From the NCBI GenBank assembly GCA_002454195.1, contig DKIJ01000005.1, forward strand, positions 62,001 through 126,000: a stretch of 64,000 nucleotides of DNA, given 5' to 3'. The stretch comes from Flavobacterium sp. UBA6721 (lineage in GTDB: Bacteria; Bacteroidota; Bacteroidia; Flavobacteriales; Flavobacteriaceae). Below are positions 25,286-34,071 of the stretch, piece after piece. The notes below the pieces were generated by a model that made no database searches, was not told where the DNA came from, and saw nothing but the letters and a program-made list of their open reading frames with translations. The position numbers were made by a program, and so were the translations under genes. How positions within the stretch are numbered: position 1 is the stretch's first letter; each line of letters opens with the position of its first letter.

Positions 25286-26026
25286 CTAATCCTCTATGTA
25301 AGGATATACTATTTTTGTTAAATACAATCCGTGTGCAGGAACCGAAAATCCTGCTTTTTCTCTGTTTTTACTTTCAATAATACGAATAAAATCGGCTATA
25401 TTAATTTTGTGTAAACCTATATTTACGAGAGTGCCTACGATGGCACGAACCATGTTTCTTAAAAATCGATTGGCCGAAATGGTGAAAATTAATTTGTTGT
25501 CCTCTTTTTTCCAATAGGCTTCATAAATACTGCAATCAAATGTGTTTACATCGGTATTTACTTTGGAAAAACATTGAAAATCGGTATAATTCAAAAGGAG
25601 TTGTGCTGCTTCGTTCATCAAATCTATATCGAGAGATTGATTGACATACCAACTTTGTTCATGTAAAAAAGCATCTTTAAAAAGATGGATGTGATATTCA
25701 TAAGTTCTTTTAGTTGCATCAAAACGGCAGTGTGCTCCTTCATTTACCTGGAAAATAGTATATATTACAATGTCTTTAGGAAGATAAGAATTGAGTTTGT
25801 GAATTAATTTTGGGATGTCAAAAACGGTCTCAAAATCAAAATGGGCATACATTTCTCGAGCATGAACACCCGTGTCCGTTCGTCCGGCTCCCATCAAACT
25901 TATATCCGAATGCAATAATACAGATAACGCTTTGTTCAAGGTTTCTTGAACTGATGCGGCATTTGGCTGTATTTGCCAGCCATGATAAAGACTTCCTTTG
26001 TAGGCTAATTTTATAAAATATCTCAA
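25286..26026 (-). CDS. truA: tRNA pseudouridine(38-40) synthase
   Basis: A 246-residue TruA that isomerises U38-U40 in the anticodon arm of tRNAs. The catalytic Asp is D51 in MGAGRTDTGVHA; the later FLRNMVRAIVGTLVNIGL motif is typical. A promoter -7 element TACCTTTG lies on the minus strand at 26061-26054, about 30 bp before the ATG. Downstream (25196-25285) is an inverted repeat TCATAGTCCTT/AAGGACTATGA without T-tract. Confidence 0.94.
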   Translation of the reverse strand: MRYFIKLAYKGSLYHGWQIQPNAASVQETLNKALSVLLHSDISLMGAGRTDTGVHAREMYAHFDFETVFDIPKLIHKLNSYLPKDIVIYTIFQVNEGAHCRFDATKRTYEYHIHLFKDAFLHEQSWYVNQSLDIDLMNEAAQLLLNYTDFQCFSKVNTDVNTFDCSIYEAYWKKEDNKLIFTISANRFLRNMVRAIVGTLVNIGLHKINIADFIRIIESKNREKAGFSVPAHGLYLTKIVYPYIED

Positions 26027-26053
26027 GTTTTTTATCTCAAAGTTTCAGAATTT

Positions 26054-26061
26054 CAAAGGTA
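26054..26061 (-). promoter_or_regulatory. -7 promoter element of truA
   Basis: TACCTTTG on the minus strand matches TAnnTTTG. On the + strand the divergent phosphoesterase has TATCTTTG at 26108-26115, so this 120-bp gap carries both promoters. Confidence 0.55.
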
Positions 26062-26146
26062 CAAAGTTTTTATGTTGTAAAAAGCTTAAAAGTTTTATAC
26101 TGTCCTGTATCTTTGTTTTTTTTCGGGACCTTTTATTTATTTTTTA

Positions 26147-26644
26147 ATGAAAAAAATTCTTTTACTTTCGGATACTCACAGCCATATAGATGATGCAATT
26201 TTAAAATATGTAGCACAATCAGATGAAGTTTGGCATGCAGGCGATATAGGTGATTTGAATGTTACAGATACTCTTAAAAAACTCAAACCACTGCGAGCTG
26301 TTTATGGAAACATTGATAATGCTCAGGCACGATTAGAATTTCCATTACATAATCGTTTTATGTGCGAAGGGGTTTCTGTTTGGATAACCCATATTGGTGG
26401 TTATCCAGGTAAATATAATCCCGCCATAAAAATGGAAATTGCCAGTAATCCTCCACAATTGTTTATATGCGGGCATTCGCATATTTTAAAAGTAATGTTT
26501 GATAAAAAACACAATTTATTGCACATGAATCCCGGTGCCTGTGGTAAAAGTGGTTTTCATCAAGTTCGAACTATGTTGCGATTTACTATTGATACTGATA
26601 AAATCAAGGATTTAGAAATTGTTGAACTAGGCAAAAGAGTTTGA
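26147..26644 (+). CDS. Metallophosphoesterase (YfcE/MJ0936 type)
   Basis: A 165-residue calcineurin-like phosphoesterase with all metal-binding blocks: D9xH11 in LLSDTH, D33 in HAGDIGD, N55 in VYGNID, H82 in WITHIGG and the GHSH pair. It hydrolyses phosphodiesters in vitro in related proteins; the natural substrate is unknown. It ends exactly where the convergent histidine kinase gene ends (next base), with no terminator between. Confidence 0.9.
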   Translation: MKKILLLSDTHSHIDDAILKYVAQSDEVWHAGDIGDLNVTDTLKKLKPLRAVYGNIDNAQARLEFPLHNRFMCEGVSVWITHIGGYPGKYNPAIKMEIASNPPQLFICGHSHILKVMFDKKHNLLHMNPGACGKSGFHQVRTMLRFTIDTDKIKDLEIVELGKRV

Positions 26645-28345
26645 TTACAAATTATATTCGATAGGAACTATAATTTTTATGGTAGTTCCCTTAGTCGGTT
26701 CAGAAATGATTCTAAATTTTCCTCCCATTGTATTGATTCTTGCTCTAATTTGATTCAATCCAAAGCCTTCGATGGTTCTGAAATTTTTGATTTCAAATCC
26801 AATTCCGTTGTCTTTTACTAAAATATGCAGATTTGAATCGATTTCTTTTAGATCAATTTTGGCTCGTGATGCTTGGCTATGTTTAATGATGTTGTTTATT
26901 AATTCACTAACAATGAAATACATTTTCATTTCAAATTCATCATTATATCGTGTTTCGTCAGGAATATTGTTGCTGAAATTAAATTGTAAAGAAGAGTTTG
27001 AGTTGGTTTCGCACAAATCATTCAACGCATGAAATAGACCAAAACGCGCTAAGAGAGATGGTAAAAGTTGGTGAGATAAATCACGAATTTTATAATGCGT
27101 TTGAATTAGTATTGATTTTGTTTTAGTTATCTCTTCACTATTAGTGTTGTTTTTTGTTGAAAAGACCTTAAGATGTAAGGAAGCAGAAGAGAGTAATGCG
27201 CTGATGTTGTCATGTAGGAAAGAAGCAATTTTTTTTCTTTCCATTTCTTGTCCGTTTATAGTGGCAGTAATAATGTTTTCTTGAATTTTATTTTCTATAT
27301 CTCGAATTTTATTTTTTTGTTTGAGTTGAACGTTTTGAAAATACAAATAAGAAAGAATAATTATGGTAAGTAAAATGGATATAATTACGATACTTATGAT
27401 TTTGTTTTTGGATTGTTTTTCTATTAGGAGTTCGTGATTGGTTTTGTATTCGATTTTAATGTTGTCAATTTCTCTTTTGTACTCGTCAATTTCTAAATTA
27501 ACACCTATAATATTCAATTTTTTTAATCGCTCTTCGTTTTTAAGTTGAGTTGTGATGCTATTGTAGGTATCTAAATTTTCATAGGCTTGTTTGAATTTTT
27601 TTGTTTTAAGTAAAAAAGTAGCATATTCTTGATGCGCATAAGATAGATCTGATTTGTCTTTGTCTTTTAGGCCAAGTTCAATTGCTTTTTTAAAATAGGA
27701 TTCAGCAGCTTCGATATTGTTAAGATGTGATTGATACATACCATTAAGCATGTTGATTATAACTAGTGTCGATGAATCACTATCTTTTTTATGGTGTTTA
27801 TTGATATAATTTAAATAGGGTTGTCCAAGCTCGAATTTGCGTATGTCAAAATAAGCCCAAGTGATGTTGAATTTAGTTAGGAAAATTTCCGAGGAATCAC
27901 CAAGCCTAGTGCTGTATAGTAATGATTTTTTGTAGTAATAGATTCCTTTACCAAATTCTTTCTTGTCAAAACAATGAATGTTTCCTAAGTTGTTATAAAG
28001 CCAGCTCTTAAGTTCTGAGTTGTTGGTTTTATTGGCAAAAATTAGTGATTTTCTGTAATAAAATAATGCTTTTTCATATTCACCTAATTGGTCAAAATTG
28101 GTTGCAATAGTGTTATAATTCAAAGCAATTAGATTATTATCTTTTTTTGCGATTGCATCACTCAGTATTTTACGACTTAACAATAATGATTCTTCATATT
28201 TTTCATTCCTCATTAAGTCGGTTGCTTTTTTTATTAAGTTCTTAATGTCATTTTTAGCTTCTATTTCTGTATTTGAATACAGTAAATTAGTACTGCAGCA
28301 AATGAGTACTAATAGAAAGCTATAAAAACATTTTTTAAACGTCAT
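26645..28345 (-). CDS. Sensor histidine kinase with TPR sensor domain (NarL/HisKA_3 type)
   Basis: A 566-residue protein with a signal peptide (about 1-24), a periplasmic domain of TPR-like helical repeats (about 30-300, for example ALNYNTIATNFDQLGEYEKALFYYRKSL), one TM helix (316-336), a HisKA_3 dimerisation helix with ERKKIASFLHDNISALLSS (His378 as phospho-acceptor), and an HATPase_c domain (about 470-562, ELINNIIKHSQAS and NGIGF). It pairs with the LuxR-type response regulator 21 bp upstream. The signal sensed is unknown. Confidence 0.92.
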   Translation of the reverse strand: MTFKKCFYSFLLVLICCSTNLLYSNTEIEAKNDIKNLIKKATDLMRNEKYEESLLLSRKILSDAIAKKDNNLIALNYNTIATNFDQLGEYEKALFYYRKSLIFANKTNNSELKSWLYNNLGNIHCFDKKEFGKGIYYYKKSLLYSTRLGDSSEIFLTKFNITWAYFDIRKFELGQPYLNYINKHHKKDSDSSTLVIINMLNGMYQSHLNNIEAAESYFKKAIELGLKDKDKSDLSYAHQEYATFLLKTKKFKQAYENLDTYNSITTQLKNEERLKKLNIIGVNLEIDEYKREIDNIKIEYKTNHELLIEKQSKNKIISIVIISILLTIIILSYLYFQNVQLKQKNKIRDIENKIQENIITATINGQEMERKKIASFLHDNISALLSSASLHLKVFSTKNNTNSEEITKTKSILIQTHYKIRDLSHQLLPSLLARFGLFHALNDLCETNSNSSLQFNFSNNIPDETRYNDEFEMKMYFIVSELINNIIKHSQASRAKIDLKEIDSNLHILVKDNGIGFEIKNFRTIEGFGLNQIRARINTMGGKFRIISEPTKGTTIKIIVPIEYNL

Positions 28346-28366
28346 AAACGATAAGGAGGCTAGAAG

Positions 28367-29029
28367 TTAAGGTTTGATTAGGTTGTTTTTCAGCGCAAAT
28401 TTGACCAAACTAATTGTGTTTTTAGCGTTAAGTTTTTTGAGTATGTTTTTACGATGTGTTTCAACTGTATTGGAGCTAATAAAAAGTTTTTCTGAAATTT
28501 CTTTTCCACTATATTCCAATGCAATTAACGTTATGATTTCTATTTCACGTCCCGTTAATTGGTATTCTGGGCTTATTGTTGTTGAATTTAATTTTGGGTT
28601 TTTTTTGGTTGCCGAATTGAATATGATTTCACGAACTTGATTAGAGAAGTATTCTTCACCAGTATTGACAACTTGTATGGCTTCAACAATATTTTCACCA
28701 GCGCATTGTTTTGTCAAATAACCGCTAGCTCCTAATTTCATGACTTCTTGGATTATTTTGACGTCCTCATAGGAAGAAAGAACAATTACTTTGCAAGGAT
28801 AGCCTTTTTTAGAAAATTCTTTGAGTACTTCAATACCATCTTTTTCAGGCATATTAATGTCTAATACTAATATATCAGTAGCGTTATTGGTTACCTCTTC
28901 ATAAAGGGTAGTGCCTTTCAATGAAAAACCAACAACATTGAAATTAGGAGTCGAATTCAATAAAGTTCGCATACCATCAATTAGTACTTTGTGGTCGTCG
29001 GCAAGATGAATTCGTATTGTTTTTTTCAT
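28367..29029 (-). CDS. NarL/LuxR-type response regulator
   Basis: A 220-residue regulator. Receiver domain (about 4-120) with D11 and D12, phospho-acceptor Asp57 in LVLDINMP, and a LuxR HTH (about 150-215) containing LTGREIEIITLIALEYSGKEISEKLFISSNTVETHRKNILKKL. An in-frame ATG lies 13 codons upstream (29068), but 29029 begins the receiver strand directly and is preferred. It precedes its kinase by 21 bp, so the order is regulator then kinase. Target genes are unknown. Confidence 0.92.
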   Translation of the reverse strand: MKKTIRIHLADDHKVLIDGMRTLLNSTPNFNVVGFSLKGTTLYEEVTNNATDILVLDINMPEKDGIEVLKEFSKKGYPCKVIVLSSYEDVKIIQEVMKLGASGYLTKQCAGENIVEAIQVVNTGEEYFSNQVREIIFNSATKKNPKLNSTTISPEYQLTGREIEIITLIALEYSGKEISEKLFISSNTVETHRKNILKKLNAKNTISLVKFALKNNLIKP

Positions 29030-29054
29030 AATAAGTTTCTTATAGTCAAATGTA

Positions 29055-29095
29055 AAAAAATAAAACAAAAAAACCCGAATATAAATTCGGGTTTC
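29055..29095 (-). terminator. Terminator after the DUF4293 gene
   Basis: A 10-bp stem (AAACCCGAAT 29071-29080, ATTCGGGTTT 29085-29094) is followed on the minus strand by a long T-rich tract. Confidence 0.8.
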
Positions 29096-29125
29096 CTTCG
29101 CACTAATAAATTAAAATTTATAGGT

Positions 29126-29539
29126 TTACCTCAATCGATCCACAGATTTTACAAGATCTTCATCCTTTTTGATTGCTTTATTAGCTAAAACTAATGCAAC
29201 AATTGCAAAAATAGGTAGAAACATCCCAATACCTTTCTCAGAAACTTTTGGCGTTTCTCCAGATAAATTTAGTGAATGATATAAAAACAATCCTAATAAA
29301 ATCAAATTTAATATCATATTCAATCTGCCAAGAACAAATTGATTCTGTCTTTTTTTATAGGATAAAATGCTTAATAGTGACAAAGTGGTACTTAACCCAA
29401 ACAAAATTGTGTAAAGAGTATTATTTCTTGCAAAGAAATCGATATTGTTTTCTAAAGTCCATAATGGAAAAACAATACTAAGTACTCCTGTGATAACAAA
29501 AGCTAAAAGTAAATATACGGTTTGGATTCTCTGTAACAT
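29126..29539 (-). CDS. DUF4293 membrane protein
   Basis: A 137-residue inner-membrane protein with four TM helices (about 4-26, 42-60, 72-90, 103-121), starting MLQRIQTVYLLLAF, the family's usual opening. DUF4293 is a Bacteroidota family of unknown function often found beside rho, as here. The -7 element TATTTTTG on the minus strand (29565-29558) gives a leader of about 15 nt. A terminator follows. Confidence 0.88.
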   Translation of the reverse strand: MLQRIQTVYLLLAFVITGVLSIVFPLWTLENNIDFFARNNTLYTILFGLSTTLSLLSILSYKKRQNQFVLGRLNMILNLILLGLFLYHSLNLSGETPKVSEKGIGMFLPIFAIVALVLANKAIKKDEDLVKSVDRLR

Positions 29540-29723
29540 AGTATCAATATTGCTCTACAAAAATATATTTTCTTTTTTTAAAATACTATTGTATGCTAAA
29601 TTTTTATTCGTATTATTGCAATACAATACCGTAAGCACTTCATACTGCGGTCAATTCAAAGAAAAAAATACACCTATTAATTTTTCAAGGTTCCCCATTT
29701 TAAATTAAATTCATAAAACATTC

Positions 29724-31538
29724 ATGTTTGATATTTCGGCATTAAAAGAAATGAAGCTTTCTGAGCTTCAACAAATAGCTAAAGCTGCTAAAACAATAAA
29801 ATACAACGGTGTTAAAAAAGAAGCCTTAATTACAAGTATTTTGGATTTTCAAAAATCGTTAGAAGCTACTACTGTTGCTGATGAAAAACCAATAGCTGCT
29901 GAAACAGAAGATAAGCCTAAACGTACTCGTATTGCTCCTGTAAAAAAACAAACAGTTGCTAAAGATAAGACCTTAGCTGCTGTAGCGCCAGAAGCAGCGG
30001 CAGTGGAAATAAATGAGGGAAAAATTGATTTTCCTTCAGAAACAACCGAAAACGAAATTGTACAAGAACCAAAAGCAGAAGAAAAAAATAATGGAGGTGA
30101 AAGTACTGGCAAAACCAAGGTTGTAAAGTTTAATAAAGCCAACTATGAAAAGAAAATTGCTTTAAAAAAGAATAAAGAACACAAAGAAGTTTCAACCGAA
30201 ACGCCTGTTGCTGCAGAATCAACTTCAACAGATGATGCTGTTCAGGTAGTTACAAATGCAGAGGTTTCTGCTCCAACACCACAAAAGAAAATTAATCCTA
30301 ACCAGAATAAACAGAATCAGAATTCTAACCAAAACCCAAATCAAAACCAGAATTCTAATCCAAATCAAAATCAGAATTTTAAAAATAAAAAGAACAATAA
30401 TTTTAGAGACGCCGACTTTGAATTTGATGGAATCATTGAAAGTGAAGGTGTACTGGAAATGATGCCTGACGGTTACGGATTTTTACGTTCTTCCGATTAT
30501 AATTATTTAGCTTCTCCCGATGATATTTATTTGTCTACTTCACAAATTAGATTATTTGGATTAAAAACAGGTGACACCGTAAAAGGAGTGGTAAGACCTC
30601 CAAAAGAAGGTGAGAAGTTTTTCCCGTTAGTTCGTGTATTAAAAATCAACGGACATGATCCACAAGTGGTTAGAGACAGAATTTCATTCGAGCATTTAAC
30701 TCCAATTTTCCCTTCTGAAAAATTCAAATTAGCCGAAAGACAAAGTACCATTTCAACCCGTATAATTGATTTGTTTTCTCCAATAGGGAAAGGACAACGT
30801 GGTATGATTGTGGCGCAACCTAAAACTGGTAAAACCATGTTGTTGAAAGAGATAGCAAATGCTATTGCGGCTAATCATCCTGAAGTATATCTAATTGTTT
30901 TATTGATTGACGAGCGTCCTGAGGAGGTTACAGATATGCAACGTTCGGTACGTGGAGAAGTAATTGCTTCCACTTTTGACAGAGAACCGCAAGAACACGT
31001 AAAAATTGCGAATATTGTACTTGAAAAATCTAAACGATTGGTAGAATGTGGTCATGATGTAGTAATCTTATTGGACTCGATTACGCGTTTAGCAAGAGCT
31101 TATAATACAGTACAGCCAGCTTCTGGTAAAGTATTAAGTGGTGGGGTAGATGCTAATGCATTGCAAAAACCAAAACGTTTCTTTGGAGCGGCTCGTAATG
31201 TTGAAAAAGGAGGTTCGTTAAGTATTATTGCTACTGCGTTGACAGAAACAGGTTCGAAAATGGATGAGGTTATTTTCGAAGAGTTCAAAGGAACTGGTAA
31301 TATGGAATTGCAATTGGATAGAAAAATTGCTAATAAACGTATTTTTCCAGCTATCGATTTGACTTCATCAAGTACTCGTAGAGATGATTTATTATTGGAT
31401 AAAGATACACTACAAAGAATGTGGATTATGAGAAAATACCTTTCTGATATGAATCCAGTTGAAGCAATGGAATTTATCAATGATAGATTCAAGAAAACAA
31501 GAAACAACGAGGAGTTTTTAATTTCTATGAACGACTAA
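29724..31538 (+). CDS. rho: Transcription termination factor Rho with low-complexity insert
   Basis: A 604-residue hexameric RNA helicase that ends transcripts. Order: a Rho_N helical domain (about 1-48), a low-complexity charged and N/Q-rich insert (about 50-230, with an NQNQN-type run about 190-226), the RNA-binding cold-shock-like domain ([15 protein letters not shown] onward), then the ATPase with Walker A PKTGKT (366-371) and Walker [16 protein letters not shown]. It is much longer than the E. coli protein because of the insert, which is usual for the phylum. A bidirectional terminator follows. Confidence 0.95.
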   Translation: MFDISALKEMKLSELQQIAKAAKTIKYNGVKKEALITSILDFQKSLEATTVADEKPIAAETEDKPKRTRIAPVKKQTVAKDKTLAAVAPEAAAVEINEGKIDFPSETTENEIVQEPKAEEKNNGGESTGKTKVVKFNKANYEKKIALKKNKEHKEVSTETPVAAESTSTDDAVQVVTNAEVSAPTPQKKINPNQNKQNQNSNQNPNQNQNSNPNQNQNFKNKKNNNFRDADFEFDGIIESEGVLEMMPDGYGFLRSSDYNYLASPDDIYLSTSQIRLFGLKTGDTVKGVVRPPKEGEKFFPLVRVLKINGHDPQVVRDRISFEHLTPIFPSEKFKLAERQSTISTRIIDLFSPIGKGQRGMIVAQPKTGKTMLLKEIANAIAANHPEVYLIVLLIDERPEEVTDMQRSVRGEVIASTFDREPQEHVKIANIVLEKSKRLVECGHDVVILLDSITRLARAYNTVQPASGKVLSGGVDANALQKPKRFFGAARNVEKGGSLSIIATALTETGSKMDEVIFEEFKGTGNMELQLDRKIANKRIFPAIDLTSSSTRRDDLLLDKDTLQRMWIMRKYLSDMNPVEAMEFINDRFKKTRNNEEFLISMND

Positions 31539-31590
31539 TTTTTAGAATTCAGATTTTAGAATTTAGATTTCGGAATTTTAAAATAAAGAT

Positions 31591-31630
31591 AAAAAAAAGG
31601 GATTTTCAAACTGAAAATCCCTTTTTTATT
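31591..31630. terminator. Bidirectional terminator between rho and the rRNA methyltransferase gene
   Basis: A long stem (AAAAAAGGGATTTTCA with TGAAAATCCCTTTTTT) between two convergent genes has A-rich and T-rich flanks, so it can act both ways. Confidence 0.85.
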
Positions 31631-31651
31631 GCCTTCTGCCTTCTGCCTTCT
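31630..31651 (+). repeat. Short tandem repeat, TGCCTTC x3
   Basis: Three 7-bp units in tandem follow the terminator directly, in the 3' region of the rRNA methyltransferase gene. No role seen. Confidence 0.6.
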
Positions 31652-31662
31652 GCGACTGAAAA

Positions 31663-32877
31663 CTATATCTTTCTCTCCAACATAGCCATATAGAATCCAT
31701 CAAAACCAGATTCCGAAGCTAATATTTTGTGATCTTTGATAAAAGTAAATTGTTTTCCAATATCCGTTTTTAAGAAACGTTCTACTTGTTCTTGATTTTC
31801 TGATGGAAGTACTGAACAGGTAGCGTAAACTAATTTTCCTCCTGGTTTTACAATTTTAGAATAGTTTTCCAAAACTTCTGCCTGAACTTTACGGATGTTG
31901 TCAATAAACTCAGGTTGCAATTTCCATTTGGCATCTGGATTTCTTTTCAAAACACCTAAACCACTACAAGGAGCATCAATCAATACACGGTCTGCTTTTT
32001 CGTGTAATTTTTTAATTACTTTGGTGGTATCAATGATTCGGTACTCAACATTGAAAACGCCGTTTCTTTTAGCTCTTAGTTTTAATTGTTTTAATTTACT
32101 TTCATATAAATCCATTGCAATCAATTGGCCTTTATTTTCCATTAATGAAGCAATGTGCAAGGTTTTTCCACCAGCACCAGCACAAGTATCAACAACGCGC
32201 ATTCCAGGTTTTACATCTAGGAATGGAGCAACTAATTGTGAACTGGCATCCTGAACTTCAAACAAACCTTCTTTGAAAGCATCTGTTAAAAAAACATTCG
32301 CACGTTCTTTTAAGACCAAAGCATCTGCTTGTTCTTCCAGATATTCGGTTTCAATGTCTAGGTCCATTAAAATGGCTCTTAGTTTTTCTTTAGTAGTTTT
32401 TAGAGTATTGGTTCTAAGAATTACTTTGGCGGGTTGATTTTGAGCTGCAATTTCTTTTGCCCACACTTTTTCGCCTAATTCTTTCACTCCTATCTCATCC
32501 ATCCAGTCTGGAATAGATTCTTTGAAAACTCGGTTTCTTGATAATTCGTCAAAACGGCCTTTAATTTTTCTTTCAGGTGTGCCTTCTAATTGACGCCAAT
32601 CAGGAATTGGGTAACCTCTTAAAACGGCCCAAACAGCAAACATTCTCCAAAGATTGTCTCTGTCAAATGGTTCTTTAACTTCGGCAATCTCGGCATATAG
32701 TCTTTTCCAACGAACAATTTCGTAGATGGTTTCTGCGACAAATTTTCTATCGGAACTTCCCCAACGTTTGTCTTTTTTTAGTGCTCTTGCTACTACTTTA
32801 TCGGCATATTCTCCTTCGTTAAATATCGCATTTAGAGAATCAATGGTAGTATATACTAAGTTTCTGTGTAATCTCAT
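31663..32877 (-). CDS. RsmB/NOP2-type 16S/23S rRNA cytosine-C5 methyltransferase
   Basis: A 404-residue SAM-dependent m5C methyltransferase. An N-terminal NusB-like helical domain (about 1-150) precedes the Rossmann methyltransferase with SAM loop DTCAGAGGKT (230-239), the first catalytic Cys in DAPCSGLGVL (C304), and the nucleophile in YATCSVLP (C354). It resembles RsmB, but its exact rRNA target is not proven here. A -7 element TACCTTTG lies on the minus strand at 32902-32895. Confidence 0.87.
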   Translation of the reverse strand: MRLHRNLVYTTIDSLNAIFNEGEYADKVVARALKKDKRWGSSDRKFVAETIYEIVRWKRLYAEIAEVKEPFDRDNLWRMFAVWAVLRGYPIPDWRQLEGTPERKIKGRFDELSRNRVFKESIPDWMDEIGVKELGEKVWAKEIAAQNQPAKVILRTNTLKTTKEKLRAILMDLDIETEYLEEQADALVLKERANVFLTDAFKEGLFEVQDASSQLVAPFLDVKPGMRVVDTCAGAGGKTLHIASLMENKGQLIAMDLYESKLKQLKLRAKRNGVFNVEYRIIDTTKVIKKLHEKADRVLIDAPCSGLGVLKRNPDAKWKLQPEFIDNIRKVQAEVLENYSKIVKPGGKLVYATCSVLPSENQEQVERFLKTDIGKQFTFIKDHKILASESGFDGFYMAMLERKI

Positions 32878-32995
32878 TTTAATAATTTGAGCTGCAAAGG
32901 TACTACTAAATGATTTGAAAGTAAATTTATTTTTTAAATCTGCGAAAATGATTTATTTTACGAGAAAAATTGAGTTTCCTATTGGATTGAATTTT

Positions 32996-33041
32996 TAAAA
33001 AAATACCGCAAATTTGAATTACTTATTTTCAAATTTGCGGT
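32996..33041 (-). terminator. Terminator after the dienelactone hydrolase gene
   Basis: A 14-bp stem (ACCGCAAATTTGAA 33005-33018, TTCAAATTTGCGGT 33028-33041) is followed on the minus strand by a T-tract. Confidence 0.85.
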
Positions 33042-33068
33042 AAAAAAAATAAAATTTGCCTATTCTTT

Positions 33069-33956
33069 TTATTTTAATTTCTCTTTAAAAAAATCAATAG
33101 TTCTAGTCCAGGCTAATGTGGCTGCTTTTTCATCATAACGAGGAGTGGTGTTATTGTGAAAACCATGATTTACATTTGGATAAATGTGAGCGGTGTTTGG
33201 AACATTGTTTTTCTTTAAAACAGCTTCAAATGCTGGCCATCCTTCATTTACTCGAGTATCTAATCCTGCATATTGTAATAATAAAGGCGTTTTGATTTGT
33301 TCGGCTTCTTCGGCGGTAGGTTGTCCGCCATAAAAAGGGACAGCAGCTCCTAAAGTTGGTATTTTTACAGCCATTAGATTAGCTATCCATCCTCCAAAAC
33401 AAAATCCAACAACACCTATATGTCCATTACAATCTGGATTATTTTTTAAGGAATAGTAGGCAGCAATAAAATCTTCTAGCATTTCATAACGGTCTCTTTT
33501 TTTCTGAAGTTCGCGACCTGCATCGTCGTTGCCTGGGTAACCTCCAAGTGGAGTTAAAGCGTCTGGAGCTAAACTGATAAATCCATCCACAGCTAATCGA
33601 CGACCTACATCCTCAATATACGGATTTAGACCACGGTTTTCATGCACTACAATAACAGCTGGGATTTTTTTACGGATTTTGCTCGGTTTGGAAAGTAAAC
33701 CTTTGATTTTTCCACCTCCTTTGGGAGAATCATAAGTCAAATATTCCGAAATAATTCTTGGATCATCTTTTTTAATGGTGATTGAATTTACATAATCGGG
33801 AGTAATAAAACTTAATAGCGAAGGTAACGTAAGTGTGCCAACTGCAAAAACAGAAAGTTTTTCGATAAATTGTCGACGTTCAATTTTGTTGTGTGCATAA
33901 TCGTCATATAAGTCAAATACTTCCTGACTGATATCTTCCTTTGTGATTTTTTTCAT
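33069..33956 (-). CDS. Dienelactone hydrolase family protein with Tat-like signal
   Basis: A 295-residue alpha/beta hydrolase with the DLH triad: nucleophile C186 in GFCFGG, D233 in AGLDTRV and H264 in NVNHGFHN. The N-terminus has an RR motif and hydrophobic stretch ([25 protein letters not shown], about 26-50), so export by the Tat route is likely. The family hydrolyses cyclic esters; the substrate here is unknown. It is a single gene with its own terminator. Confidence 0.88.
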   Translation of the reverse strand: MKKITKEDISQEVFDLYDDYAHNKIERRQFIEKLSVFAVGTLTLPSLLSFITPDYVNSITIKKDDPRIISEYLTYDSPKGGGKIKGLLSKPSKIRKKIPAVIVVHENRGLNPYIEDVGRRLAVDGFISLAPDALTPLGGYPGNDDAGRELQKKRDRYEMLEDFIAAYYSLKNNPDCNGHIGVVGFCFGGWIANLMAVKIPTLGAAVPFYGGQPTAEEAEQIKTPLLLQYAGLDTRVNEGWPAFEAVLKKNNVPNTAHIYPNVNHGFHNNTTPRYDEKAATLAWTRTIDFFKEKLK

Positions 33957-34015
33957 GATAAAAAGGATTGGTTTTCAATGGTTTTTAAAGATAATTTATT
34001 TTGTTCAAATGATTT

Positions 34016-34046
34016 AAAATAAAAAAAGCTCCTTAGAGGAGCTTTT
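34016..34046 (-). terminator. Terminator after the siderophore receptor gene
   Basis: A 10-bp stem (AAAAGCTCCT/AGGAGCTTTT with a TAG loop) is followed on the minus strand by a T-run. Confidence 0.85.
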
Positions 34047-34071
34047 GAAAAAAATATATCAAATATTGTTT

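Noticed and set aside
31630..31651. TGCCTTC triplet repeat as the start of a CRISPR array
   Set aside because: The units are 7 bp and directly joined without spacers.
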